Of a DNA stretch of 15,536 bases, positions 1 to 6,090 are shown piece by piece; positions within the stretch are counted from its first letter, which is position 1, and each line of letters begins with the position of its first letter. The DNA is from Actinomycetota bacterium (GTDB lineage Bacteria > Actinomycetota > Geothermincolia > Fen-727 > Anoxymicrobiaceae). The position numbers and the translations under genes were made by a program. Location: the NCBI GenBank assembly GCA_018894655.1, contig JAHIPE010000156.1, positions 1 through 15,536 of the forward strand, in the 5' to 3' direction. Below the pieces are notes generated by a model. That model was not told the DNA's origin. It did not search any database and saw only the letters and a program-made list of their open reading frames with translations.

Positions 1-1
1 C

Positions 2-439
2 CAGGAGATATTCCTCCAGGTGCTGCGCAAGATAGGCTCGTTCGAGGGCCGCTCCTTATTTTCCACCTGGCTTTACAGGGTTGCCACCAACCGCTCCCGC
101 GACTACCTAAGGGGGAAGAAGCGAACCCCCAACCTGGTCAGTCACGACGACTCCGTGGGGGAAAGCGGCCCCGACGAATACCCCGGCCACGTCGAAACGA
201 CCGGTGAGCCGGAGACCCGCGCGCTTTCCTCGGAGGCGCAGGCGCTCGTGCAAGACGCGCTGCTGGTGCTTCCGGTAAGCCTTAGGACGCCGCTGGTGCT
301 TCACGAGCTGGAAGGGCTCCAGTACCAGGAGGTCGCTCAAACGCTTCACCTCCCGGTGGGAACGGTGAAATCGAGGATCTTCAGGGCTCGTATCAAACTT
401 GCCGAGATACTCGAGCCGCATAAGGAACACTGGAGGTAA
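2..439 (+). CDS. ECF-type RNA polymerase sigma factor (5' end cut by window edge)
   Basis: This is an extracytoplasmic-function (sigma-70 family) sigma factor that directs RNA polymerase to a dedicated promoter set. The reading frame is open from base 2, so the true start lies outside the window. The first visible residues (QEIFLQVLRKIGSFEGRS) and the following FSTWLYRVATNRSRDYLR are the end of region 2, which recognises and melts the -10 element. After an acidic linker comes region 4: LPVSLRTPLVLHELEGLQYQEVAQ, then the helix-turn-helix LHLPVGTVKSRIFRARIKL, which binds the -35. The likely anti-sigma gene begins 34 bases after the stop, a standard co-transcribed arrangement. The GTG at 20 lies inside region 2 and is not the start. 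Family assignment is firm; the regulon is unknown. Confidence 0.93.
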   Translation, partial: QEIFLQVLRKIGSFEGRSLFSTWLYRVATNRSRDYLRGKKRTPNLVSHDDSVGESGPDEYPGHVETTGEPETRALSSEAQALVQDALLVLPVSLRTPLVLHELEGLQYQEVAQTLHLPVGTVKSRIFRARIKLAEILEPHKEHWR

Positions 440-473
440 GACTTCCGTCTAACCGGTTGTGGAGGATAGAGAA

Positions 474-1373
474 GTGAGTTGTCGAAAGGTCAAGAAATCG
501 CTCGCCCGGTACGTCGACGGCGACCTGGGCGGGAAGCGTGGAGACGAGGTCCGGGAGCACCTGGACGGTTGCCCCGAGTGCCGGGCCCTGGCGGAAAAGC
601 TCGAGGTATCGAGCGCGGCCCTCTCATCACTACGGCCGGTTGAGCTTTCCGACGCGGCCTCCAGACGCATACTCGATGCCGTCCAGGCAGCGGGAGCACC
701 CCGAAAGACGCTGCTTCCCGGCTGGCTGCGATCACCTACCGCCCTGGCGGTGGCAGGTGCCGGCGCCGCGTTGATACTGGCCTGCGTGGTGGTCGTGGGC
801 GTATTCGTGGCGGGCCCCGGCCCGGGGACGGAGACAACCGCTCCCCTGGTCACCGAGGAAAAGGCCTCGGACTCGGGCGCAACCGACCTCTTCGACGCTG
901 AGCCTGAGGGAATAGACGTTCAGAGAATGAAAACCGCCGAGTTCCACGGGCCGCCGCCCACGCCGGTGGTGAAAGCGACGTCAACCAACTACACCGAGCA
1001 GTCGCTGCGAGAGATGTTCGAGAACCTGGAGGTAAAGAAGACGTTCGGGCAGAGATATACCATGGGCAACGCCATCAGCCTCGCCCCTTCCTTCATCGAT
1101 AACGTCACCACACAGTATGAGGACCTCGGGCAAGACCCCGCCATGCTGGAATCTATGATCTCGTTCATAACCACAGGCGAGCCGGCGCTCCTTGCCTGCT
1201 ACGTCGAAAAAGCATTGTTCCGCGGGCTGGACGTGACCATAATAGGCCTTTGCGCCCCTCCCCGCAGCGGCTCGACAACCCGGCTCACCAGGGCCGAGGC
1301 CTGGGTGATGGACCCGGTCAGGTTCGAGGCCGACCCCAACACCAGCATAGTCCACTTCCTGGAGATGAAGTAA
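474..1373 (+). CDS. zinc-finger (ZAS) transmembrane anti-sigma factor
   Basis: This is the probable partner that holds the upstream ECF sigma factor at the membrane. The N-terminal region has the zinc-binding anti-sigma signature: C3, then H29-x3-C33-x2-C36 in the stretch EVREHLDGCPECRAL. One hydrophobic segment (about residues 89-113, rich in A, V, L and G) is the single membrane span, leaving about 185 residues outside. The outer part resembles no domain I can name; it has two cysteines and ends VHFLEMK. I chose GTG 474 because GGAGG at 461-465 sits 8 bases upstream. An in-frame GTG at 459 would add five residues but would put that ribosome site inside the gene. Release is presumably by proteolysis or a change in the outer domain, as in the RseA/RsiW families. 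The role is clear from fold and position; the signal is not. Confidence 0.85.
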   Translation: MSCRKVKKSLARYVDGDLGGKRGDEVREHLDGCPECRALAEKLEVSSAALSSLRPVELSDAASRRILDAVQAAGAPRKTLLPGWLRSPTALAVAGAGAALILACVVVVGVFVAGPGPGTETTAPLVTEEKASDSGATDLFDAEPEGIDVQRMKTAEFHGPPPTPVVKATSTNYTEQSLREMFENLEVKKTFGQRYTMGNAISLAPSFIDNVTTQYEDLGQDPAMLESMISFITTGEPALLACYVEKALFRGLDVTIIGLCAPPRSGSTTRLTRAEAWVMDPVRFEADPNTSIVHFLEMK

Positions 1374-1601
1374 GTTTGGCGCCCCCCATCACCGATTATT
1401 CTTGAGCCGCGCCTATAAAAGTCAAAGTCAAGACAGCACTCCCCCCCACTCCCCCTCCCGGGGGATATTTCGGATATGTCTTGCTTTGAAGGACGCCCCG
1501 TTGGAATTCACGCACCACGCCGGTGACACCTCCCCCCTCTGCTTCTGCGAACCCTTCAAAACCTGTACGCCGTTTGTCAGTTTTCTGACCATGCACCTAT
1601 C
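1374..1601. other. non-coding stretch with small hairpins
   Basis: I see no convincing gene here. A short C-rich tract contains a hairpin (CCCCC 1451-1455, loop TCCC, GGGGG 1460-1464) followed by ATATTT. It might end the sigma/anti-sigma transcript but has no real T-run. A second small hairpin has arms GTCAG (1576-1580) and CTGAC (1585-1589) around TTTT. Open frames cross this stretch on both strands, but none has a ribosome site or recognisable protein motif. The far end of the IS110 element probably lies in or near this stretch, but its boundary cannot be fixed by eye. Confidence 0.4.
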
Positions 1602-1799
1602 CGAGGCTCGAGTCCCTGTACCGACCAGGGCCCTGCCTATGGTTTTATCGGGGCTCATAGAGCCGGGGTCCTAACCAACTCTCGAGCCTCGCCTCCCCGA
1701 AGGGAAGCGGGCATAGCGGCTCAATCGAGGATTCCCCGGCTGCCCGGTCCGCTTGAAGGGCTAAGGCGTACCGCCACCGGGAGGAGCTAATCTTCCCGG
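1602..1799 (-). ncRNA. candidate IS110 bridge RNA / structured 3' non-coding end (putative)
   Basis: This block is full of nested inverted repeats. An 11-bp perfect pair (CGAGGCTCGAG 1602-1612 with CTCGAGCCTCG 1681-1691) encloses hairpins CCCTG/CAGGG (1614-1618/1626-1630) and GGCTC-ATA-GAGCC (1652-1664). The second arm can instead pair downstream: GAGCC 1684-1688 with GGCTC 1718-1722, around a stem CGC-c-TCCC, loop CGAA, GGGA-a-GCG (1690-1709). A further hairpin, CCGGGAGG (1777-1784) with CTTCCCGG (1792-1799), lies 21 bases past the transposase stop. IS110-family elements carry a structured bridge RNA in a non-coding end, downstream of the transposase in the IS1111-like group. The strand is inferred from the transposase. 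Internal guide loops were not matched to element ends, so this is a candidate only. Confidence 0.4.
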
Positions 1800-1820
1800 A
1801 GGCCCCCTAAAAGCTGGCCG

Positions 1821-2858
1821 TCAAGCCCCTTTTCCGTTTACACGGTCGTCAGAGTACTCCACCCCATCTCTCATTATCGCCAGCATTACGGCCAGTATCT
1901 TCCTCTGGGTGTTGAGCCTTGCGTTGGTTCGGTCCCCGGTCCTCTGAAGGGACCGGCGGTAGAACTCCTTGATGCCGTTTGGGCCTTTGGTCCTCATGGC
2001 CCCGTCGAACGCCTTCCTGGATACGTCCTTCAAGGTCCCGTTGCCGTCCTTGTTCAGGTGCTCGGGTCCCAGGGGATTGCCCCCGCTCTCTCTCCCCACG
2101 ACTGCCAGTCTCGAGTACTTGCATAGCTCACTCACGTTGAAGCGGCTCGGGTCCTGCACGTAGGCGAAGAACCGGGCGGCGCCGATTGTCGCTACCCCGG
2201 GTATCTTCTTGAGGCGCCCTATGGCCGAGAAGGCACCCGACTCCCGCACCATCAGCCGCTTAGCCTTGTCCCTCTGTCGCTCTGCATCGTCCAGCAGGCG
2301 GAAGACCTGGAGTAGGACATGCTGCACCGGGGCGTTATTCACCCTGGCTATCGCCTCATGCCTGCCGTCTTTGGTGTAGACCCCCGTGCCGGTGATGATC
2401 ACCCCCTGCTGCCTCAGCCGGCTCTTGATCTGGTTCTTGATCCTGGTGGTGTTCTTCACCATCTGCTGATGGTGCTGTACCACGATCTTGAAGGTGGCCA
2501 TGTTCTCGTCATCGGTGTGGTAGACCACCTTGTAGCTGCCCATCCGGAGAAGCTCCGAGAGCTTCTTGGCGTCGACGGGGTCGCCCTTGGGCTTCTCCTT
2601 GTACACCCAGGCGTTCCGCTTGGGGTCGCAGGCCTCAACGCTCTCCGCGTGAGGAAGAAGCAGCCTGTACATCCACCCGGCGAGCTCGCCCTCCTCGAAG
2701 AGCACGCTTACCTCACCGTCAAGCCCACTGACGAACTCTACGAGGTCGCTCTCGGTTGTGGGGAACTCACGCTCCATCTGGATATCACCCCCTTTGCTTC
2801 TGACCGCTGCTGCGCATGTCTTTGACCCGACATCGATTCCAATGTACACTTCACTCAT
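1821..2858 (-). CDS. IS110-family transposase (RuvC-like DEDD recombinase)
   Basis: This 345-residue protein is a bridge-recombinase-type transposase. The N-terminal RuvC-like half starts YIGIDVGSK, with the first catalytic aspartate at D9. A glutamate pair follows at E55/E56 (LFEEGELAGW), then D93 and D96 in KGDPVDAKKL, giving the DEDD layout typical of the family. A helical middle (about residues 120-205) precedes the C-terminal Transposase_20 region: LKKIPGVATIGAARFFAYVQ, then RLAVVGRESGG, where S258 is the likely catalytic serine. The ATG is preceded by AAAGGAG at a good distance. Length is normal and there is no frameshift, so it looks intact. These enzymes act with a structured RNA from the element's own non-coding end. 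I cannot tell from the protein alone whether it belongs to the IS110 or the IS1111 branch. Confidence 0.93.
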   Translation of the reverse strand: MSEVYIGIDVGSKTCAAAVRSKGGDIQMEREFPTTESDLVEFVSGLDGEVSVLFEEGELAGWMYRLLLPHAESVEACDPKRNAWVYKEKPKGDPVDAKKLSELLRMGSYKVVYHTDDENMATFKIVVQHHQQMVKNTTRIKNQIKSRLRQQGVIITGTGVYTKDGRHEAIARVNNAPVQHVLLQVFRLLDDAERQRDKAKRLMVRESGAFSAIGRLKKIPGVATIGAARFFAYVQDPSRFNVSELCKYSRLAVVGRESGGNPLGPEHLNKDGNGTLKDVSRKAFDGAMRTKGPNGIKEFYRRSLQRTGDRTNARLNTQRKILAVMLAIMRDGVEYSDDRVNGKGA

Positions 2859-2913
2859 CGGACGCTCCTTTCTGCTCGCCGGTTATTACTAACGAGTATA
2901 ATGAGGCGTCCGA
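2858..2913 (-). promoter_or_regulatory. transposase leader: promoter-like -10 and start-codon hairpin
   Basis: On the minus strand TATACT (complement of 2895-2900) is a good -10 hexamer for the transposase; no strong -35 is seen. An 8-bp perfect inverted repeat flanks it: GCGTCCGA (2906-2913) pairs with TCGGACGC (2858-2865), which overlaps the first base of the transposase start codon and abuts its ribosome site. A smaller hairpin, GTTA-TTAC-TAAC (2882-2893) with CTC/GAG closing pairs, lies between. A transcript begun at this promoter would lack the distal arm; one entering from outside would contain both arms and could hide the start. The pairing is seen; the regulatory effect is inferred. 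Confidence 0.45.
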
Positions 2914-2990
2914 CTTTTATAAAACCGTCTCTTGAGGCAGCTCCGATGATTCAAGTTGGTCTTGCTTCTGTGCGTATGCGTACACGCCGC

Positions 2991-3019
2991 TTGTCCATCT
3001 GTACTGCCGCTGTGATAAC
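2991..3019 (+). promoter_or_regulatory. candidate promoter for the formate dehydrogenase operon
   Basis: TTGTCC (2991-2996) and GATAAC (3014-3019) each match four of six consensus positions and are separated by 17 bases. They lie about 80 bases before the start of the Fe-S subunit, so the operon would have a leader of about 70 bases. This is pattern matching only, and this organism's promoters may differ. Confidence 0.3.
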
Positions 3020-3099
3020 AGAGCTCCGGGCGGCCTAAGAGACTGGGCCCTCAATCGGTGGTGGTCCTGGGTCAGTCGCGGAGCGAGGAGAAAGACATC

Positions 3100-3891
3100 G
3101 TGTCGAAGATAACGGACAAAGCCCGCGACATCACAGGAAAAGAGGTTGACCGGGTGCTTGCCTACCGCCTGGAGGAAGGCAGCCATATCCCGCACCTGTT
3201 CAGCGCCCAGGATATCGAACAGATGGCCGAGGAGTATCCTGCACAGGAGCGCTACCCGGTGGCGTCGATGGTCCGGCGGCTACAGGCGGCGGACCCCGGG
3301 ATACGGCTCGCGGTCGTGGTACGGGGGTGCGACGAGCGCGCCCTCATCGAGCTTGCCAAGCAGGGGCAGGTGGACCTGGAGCGCCTTGTACTGCTGGGGC
3401 TCGCCTGCGGTGAGGAACTGGCGGGGGCGTGCGGGTGCTCCCAACCGTACCCCTCCGAGGTGCTGGAAGGGGAGAAAGCCGAGGGGGACCTTGACCTGGG
3501 GATGGTTGAGAAGCTGGAGGGCCTCCCCCCCGGCGAGAGGCTCGACTACTGGCTGAGCCGGTTCAACACCTGCGTCAAGTGCTTCGGCTGCAGGAACGTA
3601 TGTCCACTCTGTTACTGCAAGGAGTGCGCCCTGGATGAGCCGGAGCTGGTGGAGCCCGGCGAGTTACCGCCGCGCCTTCCTGTGTTTCACCTTGTCAGGG
3701 CGGTGGACATGGCGGGGAGGTGCGTCGATTGCGGCCTGTGTGAGGAGGCGTGCCCGGTGGGCATACCGCTACGTACACTCTATCGGAAGGTGGGGGAGGC
3801 CGTGGAGAGCCGCTTCGACTACCGGCCCGGCCGGAGCCTGGAGGAGGAGAGCCCGCTGGCGGTCCTGGGAACCGAGGAGGACGTATCGTAG
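3100..3891 (+). CDS. formate dehydrogenase-associated Fe-S subunit (FrhB/FdhB-like, two [4Fe-4S] motifs)
   Basis: This 263-residue protein probably carries electrons between the catalytic formate dehydrogenase subunit and a soluble carrier. Its N-terminal half contains the RGCDERALIELAK segment typical of the coenzyme F420 hydrogenase/dehydrogenase beta family (FrhB/FdhB) and related sulfite- and sulfhydrogenase beta subunits, followed by LACGEELAGACGCS with three cysteines. Two ferredoxin-type motifs come next: C158-x2-C161-x2-C164-x3-CP at 168, running into CYCKEC, and C208-x2-C211-x2-C214-x3-CP at 218. I chose GTG 3100 because GAGGAG (3085-3090) lies 9 bases upstream and the protein then starts like relatives; a GTG at 3058 is also in frame. 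The catalytic gene follows after 33 bases. The physiological partner (F420, ferredoxin or NAD(P) through another subunit) cannot be read from the sequence. Confidence 0.82.
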   Translation: MSKITDKARDITGKEVDRVLAYRLEEGSHIPHLFSAQDIEQMAEEYPAQERYPVASMVRRLQAADPGIRLAVVVRGCDERALIELAKQGQVDLERLVLLGLACGEELAGACGCSQPYPSEVLEGEKAEGDLDLGMVEKLEGLPPGERLDYWLSRFNTCVKCFGCRNVCPLCYCKECALDEPELVEPGELPPRLPVFHLVRAVDMAGRCVDCGLCEEACPVGIPLRTLYRKVGEAVESRFDYRPGRSLEEESPLAVLGTEEDVS

Positions 3892-3924
3892 CGCCGACAT
3901 CTTGCCGCTACACAGGAGGAGCGA

Positions 3925-5964
3925 TTGACTGACTACAGGACGGTGCCGACTATCTGTCCGTACTGCGGTACGGGGTGTGGGATGCTCCTGGAGGTGTCCG
4001 GGGGTGAGTTGATAGGTATTCTTCCCCAAAAGGGTCACCCGGTTTCCGACGGGACGCTGTGCGTCAAGGGATGGACGTCGCACGAGTTCGTCGGGAGCTC
4101 CAGGCGGCTCACCTCCCCGACTATCCGGAGGGGCGAGGCTGCCGGGGAGGCGTCCATAGATGAGGCGATCGGGCTGGTGGCCCGGGAGCTCTGGCGGGTG
4201 GTCGACGAGCACGGCCCCGACTCGGTGGCGTTTATATGCTCGGCGAAGTGCACCAACGAGGAGAACTACCTGGTAGGAAAGCTGGCTCGCGCCGTGGTCG
4301 GGACCAACAACATCGACCACTGCGCCAGGTTGTGACACAGCCCCACCGTCGCCGGTCTGGCGGCAACGTTCGGCAGCGGGGCGATGACCAACTCGGTGGG
4401 CGAACTGGCCGACGCGGAATGCATACTCATCTGCGGCTCCAACACCACCGAGCAGCACCCGATTATCGCGGGGAAGATACTGGACGCCCTCCGCAAGGGA
4501 GCTCACCTGATACTGTTCGACCCCCGCAGGATACAGCTCACCCCTTACGCCGACATGCACCTGGCCCACAGGCCGGGGACAGACGTCGCTTACATTAACG
4601 CGATGATGAAAGTGATAATCGACGAGGGGCTCTACGACAGGGAGTTCGTGGAGTCGCGAACCGAGGGCTTCAACGCTCTCCGGGAGTCGCTTGCCGATTG
4701 CACCCCGGAGTGGGCCTCGGAGATAGCCGGGATACCGGCGGCGGGGATCGCGGACGCGGCCCGGCTTTTCGCCGGCGCCGGCGCCGCGTCGATAGTCTAC
4801 TGCATGGGGATAACCCAGCACGTGACCGGGACCGACAACGTGATGGCGCTTGCCAACCTGGCGATGCTGACCGGAAACGTCGGCCGCCTCTCCACGGGGG
4901 TCAACCCGCTCCGGGGCCAGAACAACGTGCAGGGCGCCTGCGACCTGGGCGGGCTGCCCAACGTCTTTCCCGGGTACCAGAAGGTGGCGGATGAGGAGTC
5001 GGCGCGGAAGTTCGAGGAGGCGTGGGGCGCGGACCTGTCCCGGAACCCGGGGTTGACCCTGCTGGAGATGATGGACGCCGCCGCGGCCGGCGATATCAAG
5101 TTCATGTACATACTGGGCGAGAATCCGCTCCTCTCCGACCCCAACTCTCACCACGTGCGCGAGGCACTCTCGGGGCTGGATTTCCTGGTGGTGCAGGACA
5201 TCATGGACACCGACACCACCCAGGTGGCGACGGTAGTGCTGCCGGGTGCCTGCTGGGCCGAGAAGGAAGGGACGTTCACCAACACCGAGCGCCGGGTCCA
5301 GCGCCTGCGCAAGGCGGTCGAACCCCCGGGGGAGGCACTGGCGGACTGGGAGATTATCTGCCGTATAGCCCGGGAGATGGGCGCCCCGGGATTCGAGTTC
5401 ACCTTGCCGGAGCAGGTCTTCGACGAGCTGGCTTCACTAACCCCGTCGTACGCCGGGATGAGCTACGGCCGCCTGGGGACCAGCGGGCTGCAGTGGCCGT
5501 GCCCGACGCCGGATGACGAGGGCACCGGGTTTCTCCACCAGGGGGAGTTTGCCCGGGGGAAAGGGAGCTTCCAAGTCACGGAGTACCGGCCGCCCGACGA
5601 GGTCACCGACGGGGAGTACCCGCTGGTGATGATTACGGGGAGGGTCGCGTTTCACTACCACACCGGGACCATGACCCGGACCTCGCCTTCGCTGGAAAGG
5701 GAGATGGGGAGTGCCTTTGTGGAGGTCAACCCGGACGACGCGATATCCCTGGAGATCACGGCGGGAAGCCCGGTGAAGGTCACAAGCCGGCGCGGCGAGC
5801 TTGTGCTGGACGCCCTTGTGACCGACAGGGTGAAACCGGGGGAGGTCTTCATCCCGTTCCATTTCTCCGAGAGCCCGGTCAACGTCCTCACCAACGACGC
5901 GTTTGACCCGGTGTCACGCATCCCCGAACTCAAGGTCTGCGCGGTGCGCCTCGAGCCCGCCTGA
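3925..5964 (+). CDS. fdhA: selenocysteine-containing formate dehydrogenase, catalytic alpha subunit
   Basis: This molybdenum or tungsten bis-MGD enzyme oxidises formate to CO2 or runs the reverse. The frame is interrupted only by TGA at 4333-4335, in the context CARL-TGA-HSPTVAGLAATFGSG, which is exactly where FdhH-type enzymes carry selenocysteine. Read through, the product is 679 residues, normal for the family. The N-terminal [4Fe-4S] site is C11-x2-C14-x3-C18 with C46. Catalytic residues correspond to U137, H138 and R330 (NPLRGQNNVQG), matching U140, H141 and R333 of E. coli FdhH. The C-terminal molybdopterin dinucleotide-binding domain covers roughly residues 555-679. No twin-arginine signal is present, so it is cytoplasmic. 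TTG 3925 follows AGGAGGA (3914-3920) by 4 bases, and no better start exists. Automatic callers would split it into two genes (3925-4335 and 4384-5964). Confidence 0.95.
4333..4383 (+). promoter_or_regulatory. selenocysteine UGA codon and bacterial SECIS element
   Basis: The TGA at 4333-4335 is followed by a hairpin inside the coding sequence. The lower stem is GCCCC 4340-4344 with GGGGC 4378-4382. The upper stem is GCC 4351-4353 with GGC 4359-4361, capped by the loop GGTCT (4354-4358). The loop starts 18 bases after the TGA. As I recall the E. coli fdhF SECIS, it has the same GGUCU core at the same distance. This is the element bound by SelB carrying Sec-tRNA. Confidence 0.88.
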
Positions 5965-5978
5965 CCCCGAATTTGCTT

Positions 5979-6083
5979 TTGACACTGAGCCTGGTCTATT
6001 GCTTGTATTTACAAGAATCGGGTAGAATTGGGCGCTTGATATTCCCTGAACGTAATATGGTACCGAAGTTACCTGACCAGGTA
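5979..6083 (+). promoter_or_regulatory. promoter region with 14-bp palindromic operator candidate
   Basis: Between the formate dehydrogenase and the aminotransferase, TTGCTT (5999-6004) and TAGAAT (6023-6028, five of six) are spaced by 18 bases; a consensus TTGACA lies at 5979-5984. A perfect palindrome with arms CTTGTA (6002-6007) and TACAAG (6010-6015) overlaps the promoter, a usual operator position. A second inverted repeat, TACCT-GACC-AGGTA (6070-6083), lies just before the ribosome site of the aminotransferase. The palindromes are seen; the binding protein is unknown. Confidence 0.45.
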
Positions 6084-6090
6084 CGGAGTT

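Larger units (their letters stand above)
1602..2913 (-). mobile_element. IS110-family insertion sequence (approximate ends)
   Basis: The core is the single transposase gene with its own promoter region and a structured 3' non-coding flank. IS110 elements lack the terminal inverted repeats and target duplications of other families, so the ends cannot be read directly. The limits given run from the outermost arm of the structured block to the outer arm of the inverted repeat upstream of the transposase; the true ends may lie tens to a few hundred bases further out. The element sits between the anti-sigma gene and the formate dehydrogenase operon without visibly breaking either. Confidence 0.45.

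Noticed and set aside
1402..1674. A 90-codon open frame in the gap before the transposase.
   Set aside because: No ribosome site, a TTG start, composition unlike a protein, and it runs through the structured non-coding block.
1720..3057. The 8-base word CTCAATCG occurs at 1720-1727 and 3050-3057, which could mark the two ends of the IS110 element.
   Set aside because: Given the lengths compared, about one shared 8-mer is expected by chance, and the family does not need such duplications.
4333..4335. The TGA in formate dehydrogenase as a pseudogene-making nonsense mutation.
   Set aside because: The position is the catalytic Sec site, the frame is intact on both sides, and a SECIS-like hairpin with the right loop and spacing follows.
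3769..5154. A 461-codon open frame on the minus strand opposite the formate dehydrogenase genes.
   Set aside because: It is a shadow of a GC-rich coding region; its translation is low-complexity and shows no family motif.
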